Assembly (NCBI RefSeq): GCF_900176305.1
Contig: NZ_FWXH01000007.1
Span: 62,001-126,000, forward strand
Source: Clostridium acidisoli DSM 12555
GTDB lineage: Bacteria; Bacillota; Clostridia; Clostridiales; Clostridiaceae
DNA: 64,000 nucleotides
Reading direction: 5' to 3'
Positions 24,934 to 33,512 of this stretch are shown here, piece after piece (position 1 is the stretch's first letter; each line of letters starts with the position of its first letter). Both the position numbers and the translations under genes were made by a program. Under the pieces are notes generated by a model that saw only the letters and a program-made list of their open reading frames with translations, was not told the DNA's origin and did not search any database.

Positions 24934-26575
24934 TTCTAAATATATACACAGTAATTTAGCAGTTAGATATTTAAAAGCATTTACAAAAGATTTAGATTGT
25001 GAGTGTACAATAAAAGAATTTTCTATAAATGATAGAATTGAAAAGATATTTGAAAAAATAATTGAGGAGAAACCTAATGTAGTTGCATTTTCATGTTATA
25101 TATGGAATATCGAATATGTGGTAAAGCTTTCAAATCTAATTAAAATCTTAGATGAAAAAATAGAAATACTTTATGGTGGGCCTGAAGTTTCCTATGATGG
25201 AGAAAAATTTTTGTCACAAAATCCAGGTGAGTATCTTATAGTAGAAGAAGGAGAAGAAACTTTTAGAGACTTTATAGAATGGAAATTAGGAATAGGCAAT
25301 TTGAAAATAAATAATATTAAAGGTTTGTATTATAAAAATGAAAAGGAAATAAGTTTTGATGGGGAAAGAAAACCAATGGATCTAAACAAAACTGTATTCC
25401 CTTATGAAAAAGATGATGAACTTCATAATAAAATTGTATATTATGAAAGCAGTCGTGGATGCCCATTTAAGTGTAAATATTGTCTTTCATCTACAACACA
25501 TGGTGTAAGATTTATGGATGTAAGTAGGGTAAAAAAAGAGTTGCAGTTCTTTATCGATAAAGGAGTAAAGTTAATTAAATTTGTGGATAGAACCTTTAAT
25601 TGTAATCATAGATTTTCTATGGATATATGGAAATTTTTAATAGATGCAAAAACAGACGCTACTTTTCATTTTGAAATTTCCGCGGATATACTTACAGATG
25701 AAGAAATAAATTTATTAAATACAGCACCAAAAGGTAGAATTCAACTTGAAGTTGGAGTTCAAACAACTAACAATGAAATTTTAAAAAATATTGATAGAAA
25801 TATAAAATTTGAAGATATTAAAGAAAAAGTTTTAAGGCTCGAAAAAAACAGAAATATAAAGCAGCACCTTGATTTGATAGGGGGACTTCCAGGAGAGACT
25901 TTCGATATGTTTAAGAAATCCTTTAATGATGTTTATTCAATAGCACCAGAAGAAGTTCAACTTGGGTTTTTAAAACTTCTAAAAGGATCTTCAATGAGAT
26001 TTGAAACAGAAAAATGGGGAATGGTATATTCACCATATGCACCTTATGAAATTTTAAGCACAGATAGTATAAGTTATGATGAAATATTAAAACTTAAAAG
26101 AACAGAAGAAGTAGTCGATAAATATTATAATTCTCAAAAATTTGGTAATATATTAAAATATTTTATGCCTAAATTTGAAAGTCCATTTGATTTTTTCTTT
26201 AAACTTGGTACATATTTTAAGAATAAGGGTTATTTAGACCGAAATATATCTTCAGCTGATTACTATAGAATATTTATGGACTTTACAGAGGAAATATTAA
26301 ATGAAAATACAGAAATTTTGTCTGAAATAATAAAATACGATTATTTAAAGTTTAATAAAAAGAAGTGGCTGCCTACTTTTTTAAACAGAGTTGTGGAAAA
26401 AGATATTCACAAGAAAATTAGGACTGAACTTAAAAAAGAAAATATAGAGGATGTTCATGTAGAAAGATTTGATATAGATATACTAAAATATGAAATTTGT
26501 GGTGAAATAGTAAAGGATACTAAATATGTTATTTTTGATGAAAATAATGAGGATAATATAAAATATTTTGAGTAA
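24908..26575 (+). CDS. B12-binding-domain radical SAM protein (DUF4080 type)
   Basis: 555 residues. Seen: an N-terminal cobalamin-binding-like Rossmann domain (LTAINSKYIHSNLAVRYL, VVAFSCYIWN, ILYGGPEVS), the radical SAM cluster motif RGCPFKCKYC with Cys185, Cys189 and Cys192, and a later GGLPGETFD loop. The C-terminal third matches the DUF4080 region found in this group. Such enzymes use a 4Fe-4S cluster, SAM and often B12 for methylation or rearrangement of unknown substrates. Note that the cobalamin box is DxHxxG in true B12 binders and is absent here, so B12 binding is unproven. Start GTG 24908. Confidence 0.82.
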   Translation: MKILLTAINSKYIHSNLAVRYLKAFTKDLDCECTIKEFSINDRIEKIFEKIIEEKPNVVAFSCYIWNIEYVVKLSNLIKILDEKIEILYGGPEVSYDGEKFLSQNPGEYLIVEEGEETFRDFIEWKLGIGNLKINNIKGLYYKNEKEISFDGERKPMDLNKTVFPYEKDDELHNKIVYYESSRGCPFKCKYCLSSTTHGVRFMDVSRVKKELQFFIDKGVKLIKFVDRTFNCNHRFSMDIWKFLIDAKTDATFHFEISADILTDEEINLLNTAPKGRIQLEVGVQTTNNEILKNIDRNIKFEDIKEKVLRLEKNRNIKQHLDLIGGLPGETFDMFKKSFNDVYSIAPEEVQLGFLKLLKGSSMRFETEKWGMVYSPYAPYEILSTDSISYDEILKLKRTEEVVDKYYNSQKFGNILKYFMPKFESPFDFFFKLGTYFKNKGYLDRNISSADYYRIFMDFTEEILNENTEILSEIIKYDYLKFNKKKWLPTFLNRVVEKDIHKKIRTELKKENIEDVHVERFDIDILKYEICGEIVKDTKYVIFDENNEDNIKYFE

Positions 26576-26582
26576 ATTGCTT

Positions 26583-26604
26583 GCCCTGGAGTTAACTTCA
26601 GGGC
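26583..26604 (+). terminator. Hairpin after the radical SAM gene
   Basis: GCCCTG (26583-26588) pairs with CAGGGC (26599-26604), with an inner AGTTAACT palindrome, followed by TTATTATATTTTTA. Probable terminator. Confidence 0.65.
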
Positions 26605-26671
26605 TTATTATATTTTTATAGGTTTATTAATATTATGAAAAAATTAATGTTTATAACATTGGAGGATAGAA

Positions 26672-27079
26672 ATGAAAATAAAGGATTTTTCTAAAGCATC
26701 AGGTTTAACAATAGATACCCTTAGGTATTATGATAAGATTGGAATTTTAACACCTGTTAGAATAAATAATTTAAGAGAGTATGCATGTGAAGATTTAGAA
26801 TTAGCAGAAGATATTAAAACATTAAAAAAATTAAAATTTTCTATTGAAGATATTAAAAATTTACTGAAACTTGGTCTAGAAATAGAAATTTATATGAAAA
26901 ATAATGAAGTTATTGATTTTGAAGGCAAAAACAAATTAAGAAAACTTTTAGACTTAGTAGAGGAAAAATGCAAATGCTTGGATAAACAATATGAAGAAAT
27001 AATAAAAACAAAAGTGCAGCTTGAAAGTATGATTAAGAAAGGAGAAAAATTTTTAAATGGTGAGGTAACTATAAAGTGA
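26672..27079 (+). CDS. MerR-family transcriptional regulator
   Basis: 135 residues. Seen: MerR winged helix-turn-helix MKIKDFSKASGLTIDTLRYYDKIGIL at the N-terminus, the second region EDLELAEDIKTLKKLKFSIEDIKNLL, and a long C-terminal coiled coil ending in a basic segment. No Cys-rich metal site is visible (only two Cys close together in EEKCKCLDK), so the inducer is unknown. GGAGGATAGA precedes ATG 26672. It overlaps the next small membrane gene by 4 bases. Confidence 0.9.
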   Translation: MKIKDFSKASGLTIDTLRYYDKIGILTPVRINNLREYACEDLELAEDIKTLKKLKFSIEDIKNLLKLGLEIEIYMKNNEVIDFEGKNKLRKLLDLVEEKCKCLDKQYEEIIKTKVQLESMIKKGEKFLNGEVTIK

Positions 27080-27279
27080 GCATCAGGATTATATTAGTAA
27101 TAATAGCCTCTATATATGGAGCTTTGAATATTATAGTAGGAAGAGTGGGAGTAAATAAAAAAGAAATAAAAACATTATCAGCTATATGTAATGGATACAA
27201 GATGTATGGAAAAATAAATATACAACATCATATAGTTAGAGCTGTTTTTTCTATTTTTATAATTTTGTTGTTTATCTAA
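27076..27279 (+). CDS. Small two-helix membrane protein coupled to MerR
   Basis: 67 residues with a transmembrane helix at each end and a short polar loop containing KMYGKINIQHH between them. Unrecognised. Start GTG 27076 overlaps the merR stop as GTGA, which indicates translational coupling. It may be the target or effector of the regulator; inference only. Confidence 0.6.
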   Translation: MSIRIILVIIASIYGALNIIVGRVGVNKKEIKTLSAICNGYKMYGKINIQHHIVRAVFSIFIILLFI

Positions 27280-27365
27280 TTGACAGAAACTATGTTTATA
27301 AAAACAAAGTCATGTGTTAAAATTAGATAATAAGGATTTGTTAGAAAAAATTATGAGGTGTATAT

Positions 27366-28046
27366 ATGGTAGGCCATGATGAAAATAAGGTGATATTTTT
27401 TGATATAGGTGGTACTTTAATTGGATCTCCGGATTTATTTCACTATATTGCAAGTAAATATGAAAATGGAGATCAAGATAAAATATCAAGGGTAATTAGA
27501 GAAAAATATGATGAAATTTATGCTAATAAGGATGAGAGTGTCTTTAAAAGTGTAAATGACATACTTAAAATTGTTTTAAAAGAAGTAGCTGTAGATATGA
27601 AGTTAGAGGATTTAAGCAGCTTTTCCCATGAGTATTATGAAAATTTTTACTTTAAAAAGGCATATTTATATGATGATGTTTTAGAGTGTCTTACGGAGTT
27701 AAAAAAGAAAAAAGTAAAACTAATAGTATTAAGTGATTCTGATTCGGATATATTAATCGGAGAGCTTAAAAAATTAGATATATATAAATATTTTGATGGA
27801 TTTGTAATATCGGGGGATGTTAATGCATATAAACCTGCTGACAAAATAATTAATAAGGCATTAAATTTTTGCAATGTAAAGACAAAACAAATGTTTATGG
27901 TTGGAAATTCTGATATGGATATTTTAAGTGCTGAAAAAATGAAGGCTACATCAATACTTATAAATAGACGGGGGAAAAAAATAAATTACAAGAGTGAATA
28001 CACTATAACTTCTTTAAATGAACTAATAAGGATAATATATCATTAA
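27366..28046 (+). CDS. HAD-superfamily hydrolase
   Basis: 226 residues. Seen: motif I VIFFDIGGTL (nucleophile Asp16), a helical cap at about 20-85, motif II KLIVLSDSD, motif III Lys in YKPADKI and motif IV MVGNSDMDILSAEKM. In motif I the second residue pair is GG instead of the usual DG, so the general acid/base Asp is replaced, as in the FDIGG/FDLGG-type HADs. A small-molecule phosphatase is likely; the substrate is unknown. GAGGTG precedes ATG 27366. Confidence 0.85.
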   Translation: MVGHDENKVIFFDIGGTLIGSPDLFHYIASKYENGDQDKISRVIREKYDEIYANKDESVFKSVNDILKIVLKEVAVDMKLEDLSSFSHEYYENFYFKKAYLYDDVLECLTELKKKKVKLIVLSDSDSDILIGELKKLDIYKYFDGFVISGDVNAYKPADKIINKALNFCNVKTKQMFMVGNSDMDILSAEKMKATSILINRRGKKINYKSEYTITSLNELIRIIYH

Positions 28047-28051
28047 AAAAC

Positions 28052-28081
28052 AAGGTGAATGCCACTAGTGACATTTACCTT
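28052..28081. terminator. Terminator between convergent genes
   Basis: AAGGTGAATG (28052-28061) pairs with CATTTACCTT (28072-28081) apart from one G-U pair, followed by TTAGATTTTTTT. It ends the HAD gene. Confidence 0.8.
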
Positions 28082-28155
28082 TTAGATTTTTTTGAGTGTT
28101 GTTTGAATGTGTAGAGGTATTAGGAAAACTATTAATTCCATGTTGAAACGTAGAA

Positions 28156-28872
28156 TTATATATAACTTCGTGTAATGTCAGGTTTTAAAATACTAATTAA
28201 ATTTTCATATGGAATTCTAATAAAAGATATTTCAGAATTAATTGGTGAGATTTGATTAAATCCAAAAAAAATATTTAGGTTGTTATTATCTAAATAATAG
28301 GGTTGATCTTTAGCAATTCCTTTAAAATTTGAAAGTGTATTAGATGAATAAGATGAAGGATTAGCTTTAATTTCTTTAATTATTTGTTTATTTAATAAAT
28401 CTATATAATCTGTTCCAGTCATAAAAAGACTTTCTAAGGGCATAGATTCACCAGTTTTAAGATTGTAATTATAAGAAGTTCGTATATAACTGTTTCGTCC
28501 ATTAACCAATTCTTGAAAAATTAAAGATATGCTAAGAAGTCCATTTTTATTGTAAGTTAAAATGTAATTGTTAGAAATTTGAAAAGGGGAAAAATTACTG
28601 CCAGATGATTTCTTTTCTTTAGCATCCTCATCTGCAGCTAATTCTAGTTGATCTTTAAATTCAAATATGTCATTCTTAATATTTGAATTTATGTTGTCTA
28701 AAATTTTTGGAGATATAGCTCCTTTTAAAACAGGAACTTTTAAGTACTCATGTATATTTTGATTTTCTGAATTAATTTCATCAGTAATTACATTTAAATT
28801 GTTTATTTGGGTTCTATATGAATTTTTAATATAATATGGACATTTAACATTGTGTACATTACAGTAATACAA
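28156..28872 (-). CDS. DUF4163/DUF3298 domain protein
   Basis: 238 residues. Seen: a short Cys-containing N-terminus (YYCNVHNVKCPYY), a DUF4163-like region with VPVLKGAISPKILDNINSNIKNDIFEFK, and a DUF3298-like C-terminal half with YNLKTGESMPLESLFMTGTDYIDLLN and ISFIRIPYENL. Members of these families are usually exported (PdaC/RsiV-like), but no signal peptide is present here. The start is TTG 28872 with GGGAGG eight bases upstream. Stand-alone, divergent from the Nudix gene. Ligand unknown. Confidence 0.72.
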   Translation of the reverse strand: MYYCNVHNVKCPYYIKNSYRTQINNLNVITDEINSENQNIHEYLKVPVLKGAISPKILDNINSNIKNDIFEFKDQLELAADEDAKEKKSSGSNFSPFQISNNYILTYNKNGLLSISLIFQELVNGRNSYIRTSYNYNLKTGESMPLESLFMTGTDYIDLLNKQIIKEIKANPSSYSSNTLSNFKGIAKDQPYYLDNNNLNIFFGFNQISPINSEISFIRIPYENLISILKPDITRSYI

Positions 28873-28964
28873 CTTTTTCGCCTCCCTTAACCTAATATTT
28901 ATAATATGTTATACTAATAAAAAATGTACATAAGGTTAAAGTAAATCTAGGAGGAAAAATTATT

Positions 28965-29381
28965 ATGAATTTTGAAAAGTCTTGTGGAGCTGTTGTATAT
29001 AAAGTTAAGGAAGGAAAAATAAAATATTTGGCTGTAAAAAGCAAAAGAGATGGTCACTGGGGGTTTGCTAAAGGTCACGTTGAAAAAGGTGAAACTGAAA
29101 TTGATACTGCTAAAAGAGAAGTATTAGAAGAAACCAATATAAAAGTAAGGTTACTAGATGGGTTTAGAGTTACAAAAGAATATTATCCAAATGAGAACTT
29201 ACATAAAGAAGTTGTATTTTTTATAGGAAACTCAGATATATATGATGTTAAGATTCAAGAAGAAGAGGTAGAGGATTATATACTAGCCACATATGATGAG
29301 ACATACGAAACATTAACTTATGAAAGTGATAAGGATGTTCTTAAAAAAGCTAATGAATATTTATTGAAATTAGGCATATAA
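28965..29381 (+). CDS. Nudix hydrolase (Ap4A hydrolase-like)
   Basis: 138 residues. Seen: the full Nudix box from Gly37 to Ile59 (G-x5-E-x7-REVLEETNI), preceded by SCGAVVYK and GHWGFAKGHVE, a pattern typical of asymmetric bis(5'-nucleosyl)-tetraphosphatases. Such enzymes remove Ap4A made during stress. AGGAGG precedes ATG 28965. Stand-alone, with a promoter for the next gene close behind. Confidence 0.9.
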   Translation: MNFEKSCGAVVYKVKEGKIKYLAVKSKRDGHWGFAKGHVEKGETEIDTAKREVLEETNIKVRLLDGFRVTKEYYPNENLHKEVVFFIGNSDIYDVKIQEEEVEDYILATYDETYETLTYESDKDVLKKANEYLLKLGI

Positions 29382-29397
29382 ATTAATAGGGAATAGT

Positions 29398-29425
29398 TTG
29401 AAAAGAAAGAAAAAAGTGCTATAAT
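29398..29425 (+). promoter_or_regulatory. Promoter of the DUF4062 gene
   Basis: TTGAAA (29398-29403), a 16-base spacer and TATAAT (29420-29425) preceded by TGC (extended -10). The leader of about 140 bases up to ATG 29571 shows no motif I can name. Confidence 0.55.
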
Positions 29426-29570
29426 ATAGTAACAGTAAAACATTTAATTTGATGCATTTCTAAGGCGTTGTTATTTAGTACAGTAGTTAATGATAGATAG
29501 TTACAATCTGCTAAATTTATAGATTCTGTTTTAGTCTATTTCATAGGTATTCACAAGTGGGGTGTGATAT

Positions 29571-30512
29571 ATGGATAACACTAAATTAATTGACAGACTT
29601 ATAATAGAATTAAATAATGTAAAATACGGTGATGAAGCTAAACTAAATTGTTTAATAGAAAAGTCAGAAATGATAGTGAAAAAAATATTTGGGGAGTCTT
29701 CTGATTATATTAGTTCTTTAAAAAATGTTAATTTTTATCCTCTTGTTTATCCAGTTGATGAATATTATTATTATATTAGCTGGAACAATGGTATAAAAAG
29801 ATTGATGAATTTGTTTTTAACTATGAAAGAAGAACATCAAATATTTTTTAAAGAAATAGAAAATAAAGAAATAGAAAATAAAAATACTATCATTTTAAAT
29901 AAAAAGAGGATGACGGCTTTTAGTGAAAAAAAAGAAACAAACAAAAAATTACAAGTGTTTATATCGTCTACTTATAGTGATTTAATTGAGGAAAGGCAAT
30001 CGGCTGTTGAAGCAATACTAAAGTCTGGAAATATACCAGCTGGAATGGAACTTTTTAAATCAGGTAATGTTACACAATTAAAAACTATTAAGGATTGGAT
30101 AGATGAGTCTGATATATATTTACTTATATTAGGTGGAAGATATGGGAGTATAGAAGCTAAATCTAGATTAAGTTATACACATCTCGAATACAATTATGCA
30201 GTGAAAAAGAAAAAACCATATTTTTCTGTTGTTATAACTGAAGATGCTCTTAATAAAAAGGTTAAAGAATTTGGAACTAATATAATTGAACTTGAAAACA
30301 GAGATAAATATAATAGATTTAGAAAACAAGTTTTAAAAAATATAAGTAGTTTTTATAATGATAAAAAGGATATTCAAATAGCTATATTGGATACTTTACG
30401 AGATTTTGATAAAAAATATGAATTTGCAGGTTGGGTACCAGGAGAATTTTTACAAGAATACAATAGGTTAAAAAAAGAAAATGAAGATTTAAAAAAACAA
30501 ATTATTTATTAA
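29571..30512 (+). CDS. DUF4062 (TIR-like fold) protein with novel N-terminal domain
   Basis: 313 residues. Seen: an unrecognised N-terminal domain (1-95) with a Tyr-rich stretch at 60-70; a short linker holding a repeat of KEIENKE; a DUF4062 domain (about 127-220) with VFISSTYSDLIEERQSAV, AGMELFKSG, DIYLLILGGRYGS and SYTHLEYNYA; and a C-terminal coiled coil (LQEYNRLKKENEDLKKQ). DUF4062 is a TIR-related fold often fused to NTPases in defence or stress signalling proteins. Here it stands without an NTPase. The next gene, 43 bases on, is a small membrane protein likely in the same operon. Confidence 0.8.
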   Translation: MDNTKLIDRLIIELNNVKYGDEAKLNCLIEKSEMIVKKIFGESSDYISSLKNVNFYPLVYPVDEYYYYISWNNGIKRLMNLFLTMKEEHQIFFKEIENKEIENKNTIILNKKRMTAFSEKKETNKKLQVFISSTYSDLIEERQSAVEAILKSGNIPAGMELFKSGNVTQLKTIKDWIDESDIYLLILGGRYGSIEAKSRLSYTHLEYNYAVKKKKPYFSVVITEDALNKKVKEFGTNIIELENRDKYNRFRKQVLKNISSFYNDKKDIQIAILDTLRDFDKKYEFAGWVPGEFLQEYNRLKKENEDLKKQIIY

Positions 30513-30555
30513 AAATAGATGTACAAGTTTATATAACAACAAGGAGTGTAGAACT

Positions 30556-30840
30556 TTGATTAAAAAATCAATAATAATCGGTGTAATATTAGTTTTAGCT
30601 GGTGCGGCAATAGGTATGGTATCAAAAAATTGGAATTACGTATTAATCTTTAATGGCGGCATTGGAATTATAGCTTTTTTATTGGCAACTGCATATGTAA
30701 AAGTGTTTGGGAGTGCTACAACTTATGGTAAAGTAGGCAAATATAAAAAGAGTAATAATAACATTACAAATGCTGTTTTTGCTTTTGGTGGTATAAACAT
30801 AATTGGAACTATAATAATATATATAATCTCATTGATATAA
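30556..30840 (+). CDS. DUF5316-like small membrane protein
   Basis: 94 residues with three predicted transmembrane helices (about 5-22, 28-50, 70-93) and a basic loop KVGKYKKSNN between helices 2 and 3. It resembles DUF5316, which has no known function. Start TTG 30556 has AAGGAGTG before it. It follows the DUF4062 gene with no terminator between and precedes a strong one, so the two form a two-gene operon. Confidence 0.7.
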   Translation: MIKKSIIIGVILVLAGAAIGMVSKNWNYVLIFNGGIGIIAFLLATAYVKVFGSATTYGKVGKYKKSNNNITNAVFAFGGINIIGTIIIYIISLI

Positions 30841-30886
30841 AAAAGGATTTCTAAAAATGAAACTAATCATTTTTAGAAATCCTTTT
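30841..30886. terminator. Very strong bidirectional terminator
   Basis: A perfect 20-base inverted repeat, 30841-30860 and 30867-30886, with a six-base loop and A- and T-runs at its ends, between the DUF5316-like gene and the convergent MBL-fold gene. Confidence 0.93.
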
Positions 30887-31627
30887 TTATAACTTTAGGC
30901 TAAATGTTTCACCTCTATGATGAATTTCAATAATTTTTGTATCTAAATGCAAAATTTTATTTGAAAATAGTTTTGTTATTTCAAAATTTTCTCCAAAGTG
31001 CATAGGAATAAAATATTTTGGATGCAAATTATTAATAAAATATTCGCCACCTAGATAAAATTTATCTTTTAGTCTAGGGTCAACTGGAAAAAATGTTATA
31101 TCTACGTTATGTTTCTTAATTTTATGAATTTCATTTTTAAAATTTTTTTCCATTTCTAAATTATATTCTCTGCTTTCATCAAACCAATCCCACCAATTAA
31201 GGTCACCAGAATGAAAAATATCAATATTATCAACATTAATTAAAAAGGATGAACCTAAATCTGTAGATCCAAAGGCATTAACCGTTATATCATCTAATTT
31301 TAAACTATCATAAGGTGCCATAAAATTGACATTATCACCATTATGGTTTGTTTTAATGTCGTTGCTTAAAACATAAGTTATATTTTTAATATTTTTTTGC
31401 CAAGTAAAAATAACAGGATTAAAGTGATCAAAATGACTATGGGTAGCAAAAACAAATATTTTTTTATTTGTATCTTTTAGATCATAAAAATTTACAACTC
31501 CATGTTCTAATCCTTTTACAGATAAGGACGGAGTATCTAGATAATAATCAAATATTAATATATGATTTTCGGTTTCAACATAAAATCCACTGTTATACAA
31601 ATAATTTACTTTAAGTGTGTTTTTCAT
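30887..31627 (-). CDS. Metallo-beta-lactamase-fold hydrolase (UlaG-like)
   Basis: 246 residues. Seen: N-terminal YLYNSGFYVETENHILIFDYY, the metal motif ATHSHFDHFNP (HxHxDH), IFHSGDLNWWDW (later Asp ligand) and HPKYFIPMHFGE (C-terminal His ligand). The overall look is of the UlaG/YtnP branch, lactonase or nuclease-like. The substrate is unknown. ATG 31627 has only a weak ribosome site; a good one (GGGAGGTGG) lies about 50 bases further upstream and serves a short out-of-frame ORF at 31611-31667, so coupled translation is possible. Confidence 0.85.
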   Translation of the reverse strand: MKNTLKVNYLYNSGFYVETENHILIFDYYLDTPSLSVKGLEHGVVNFYDLKDTNKKIFVFATHSHFDHFNPVIFTWQKNIKNITYVLSNDIKTNHNGDNVNFMAPYDSLKLDDITVNAFGSTDLGSSFLINVDNIDIFHSGDLNWWDWFDESREYNLEMEKNFKNEIHKIKKHNVDITFFPVDPRLKDKFYLGGEYFINNLHPKYFIPMHFGENFEITKLFSNKILHLDTKIIEIHHRGETFSLKL

Positions 31628-31763
31628 AATGTAAATTAGCTTTCTCCATTTGGAAAAATTCCAACAAGCTAAAATCCACCTCCCTTATTTATGAATCTTT
31701 CAATTTTTAATAATTTATTCTATAATTATATTATAATCATAGAAATTGAAAGGAGTCAAAATA

Positions 31764-32132
31764 ATGAAATTTAATTTTATTCATAACAACATAAATATTT
31801 TTGACTTAGAAAAAAGTCTTGCTTTTTATGAAGAAGCTTTAGGATTTAAAGAAGTAAAAAGAAAAAATGAAGAAAACGGAGAATTTATATTAGTATATCT
31901 AGAGGATGGTGAGACAAACTATCAGCTTGAGCTTACATGGCTTAGAGATAGAAAAGAGCCGTATAATTTAGGTGACAATGAAATTCATATGGCAGTAAGA
32001 ACAGACGATTTTGATGGTGCGTATGAAAAACATAAAAAAATGGATTGTATTTGCTTTGAAAATCATAAAATGGGATTGTACTTTATAAGTGATCCAGATG
32101 GTTATTGGACAGAAATTTTACCAAATAGATAA
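31764..32132 (+). CDS. gloA: Lactoylglutathione lyase-like glyoxalase (VOC family)
   Basis: 122 residues, one VOC unit. Seen: metal ligand candidates His7, Glu56, His75 and Glu117, in the contexts FIHNNINIFD, YQLELTWLRD, NEIHMAVRTDD and GYWTEILPN, all as in glyoxalase I. The enzyme isomerises the hemithioacetal of methylglyoxal. In a Clostridium the thiol may be something other than glutathione. Start ATG 31764 has AAAGGAG upstream; TTG 31746 overlaps it and was rejected. Confidence 0.88.
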   Translation: MKFNFIHNNINIFDLEKSLAFYEEALGFKEVKRKNEENGEFILVYLEDGETNYQLELTWLRDRKEPYNLGDNEIHMAVRTDDFDGAYEKHKKMDCICFENHKMGLYFISDPDGYWTEILPNR

Positions 32133-32133
32133 T

Positions 32134-32172
32134 AATAAAGATAGGGCTTAAATTAATAGTCCCATCTTTATT
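32134..32172 (+). terminator. Terminator after the glyoxalase gene
   Basis: AATAAAGAT-a-GGG (32134-32146) pairs with CCC-ATCTTTATT (32161-32172), with one bulged A. The T-run is short, so termination strength is moderate. Confidence 0.6.
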
Positions 32173-32195
32173 ATAATGAAAGGGATGCATTGAAG

Positions 32196-32729
32196 GTGAA
32201 AAAAATAACTTTAAAAAATGGTGAGTCTTTGCTTATAAGAAAAGTAGAAAAAGAAGATATTGATGAAGTAATGCAATATATGAGCCTTATTGGAGGAGAA
32301 TCGGATAATCTTACATTTGGAGATGGGGAGTGGACGGTTACTTATGAGCAGGAAATAAATTATATTGAAAATGTTAATACCAGTAATTCAATAATGTTAG
32401 TTGCTATAATAGATGGCAAAATTGTTGGATCAACATCACTTTCAGCGGGGACAAGAAGTCGAGTTAAACACACTGGTGAAATGGGAATTACAGTTAGAAA
32501 AGCTTATTGGAATTGTGGCATCGGAAGTTTATTATTAGGAGAATTGTTAAACTTCGCAAAAGAAACAAAAATTATTAGAAAAGTAAATTTAATAGTTAAA
32601 AAGGACAATCTAAATGCAATAAAGTTATATGAGAAATATGGATTTAAAAAAGAGGGATTAGTCACAAGAGAATTTTTAGTTAATGGCAAATTTTATGATT
32701 CAGTTCACATGGGACTTGAAATAGACTAA
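32196..32729 (+). CDS. GNAT-family N-acetyltransferase
   Basis: 177 residues. Seen: N-terminal KNGESLLIRKVEKEDID, the GNAT motif A region GITVRKAYWNCGIGSLLLGELL with the acetyl-CoA pyrophosphate loop (NCGIGSLL), and motif B VKKDNLNAIKLYEKYGFKKEGL. It resembles RimJ/RimL-like or speG-like protein/small-molecule acetyltransferases. Start GTG 32196 lies about 8 bases after AAAGGGATG; TTG 32190 would be too close. Confidence 0.9.
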   Translation: MKKITLKNGESLLIRKVEKEDIDEVMQYMSLIGGESDNLTFGDGEWTVTYEQEINYIENVNTSNSIMLVAIIDGKIVGSTSLSAGTRSRVKHTGEMGITVRKAYWNCGIGSLLLGELLNFAKETKIIRKVNLIVKKDNLNAIKLYEKYGFKKEGLVTREFLVNGKFYDSVHMGLEID

Positions 32730-32755
32730 GAAGATTTTATTGAGGTTATATAAAC

Positions 32756-32788
32756 AAAAGCCTATAGAATAGCAACTCTAAGGCTTTT
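32756..32788. terminator. Bidirectional terminator
   Basis: AAAAGCCT (32756-32763) and AGGCTTTT (32781-32788), with inner TAGA/TCTA pairing, lie between the convergent GNAT and superoxide dismutase genes. Confidence 0.8.
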
Positions 32789-32804
32789 AATTAGTTTAAA
32801 AATA

Positions 32805-33449
32805 TTAAAAAAATCCCATAGGACAAGCTATATTTCTATTCATGCAAATAGGTTTTGTAAAAGAAATGTATTTTTGCAATCTGTCATTTAAAACCTTCCA
32901 ATTTATATTTTGAATAAAAGTATTTATATACTTCTTTTTATCTGTGCCAAAGTCCATAAAATAGGCATGCTCGTATACATCCATAACTAGTATTGGATAA
33001 GAAAGCCATACAGCTCCAGTATCATGCAAATCACTTCCTATTATATGAAATTTACTATCAATTGAATCAATTGATAGAAGAGCCCACCCACGCACAGATA
33101 ATCCTACGTTTGTAAGGTAAGAAATAAAATTATCATAAGAAGAAAACTGCCTTGTTATCATATCTAGTGCGAGGCCATGGGGAGTGTTATTTCCATTCGT
33201 CATATTTTCAAAATATAGATTATGAAGCTTTACGCCATTCAATGAATATGTTTCACCAAGCTTTAGGCTACGCATTTTTGAATAAGTTGCATTACTGTCT
33301 AGGTAATTCCCTTGTATATATGGAGTGTTCCAAATTTCATTTAGTTTATTTACATAACCAACATAAAGCTTATAGTGTTCATCTAGTTGCTTTGTTGAAA
33401 TTCCTTTTACTGATTTGAAATTAAAGGTTTCAGGTTTTATATTATACAT
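32805..33449 (-). CDS. Iron/manganese superoxide dismutase-like protein
   Basis: 214 residues. Seen: metal ligand candidates His25, His76, Asp157 and His161, in the contexts DEHYKLYVGYV, GVKLHNLYFENM and VMDVYEHAYFMDFG. The His that normally follows the first ligand (KHH) is Leu-Tyr here, and one residue is missing beside it, so the second shell differs from E. coli SodA. The C-terminal tail carries two Cys (CMNRNIACPMGFF). It probably detoxifies superoxide, but activity is not certain. ATG 33449 is chosen because AAGGTGG stands 5 bases before it. Confidence 0.8.
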   Translation of the reverse strand: MYNIKPETFNFKSVKGISTKQLDEHYKLYVGYVNKLNEIWNTPYIQGNYLDSNATYSKMRSLKLGETYSLNGVKLHNLYFENMTNGNNTPHGLALDMITRQFSSYDNFISYLTNVGLSVRGWALLSIDSIDSKFHIIGSDLHDTGAVWLSYPILVMDVYEHAYFMDFGTDKKKYINTFIQNINWKVLNDRLQKYISFTKPICMNRNIACPMGFF

Positions 33450-33512
33450 TAAAGCCACCTTATAAAAAATACTACATTATATTTTATGAGATAATGAGAT
33501 AAATGTTCATAT

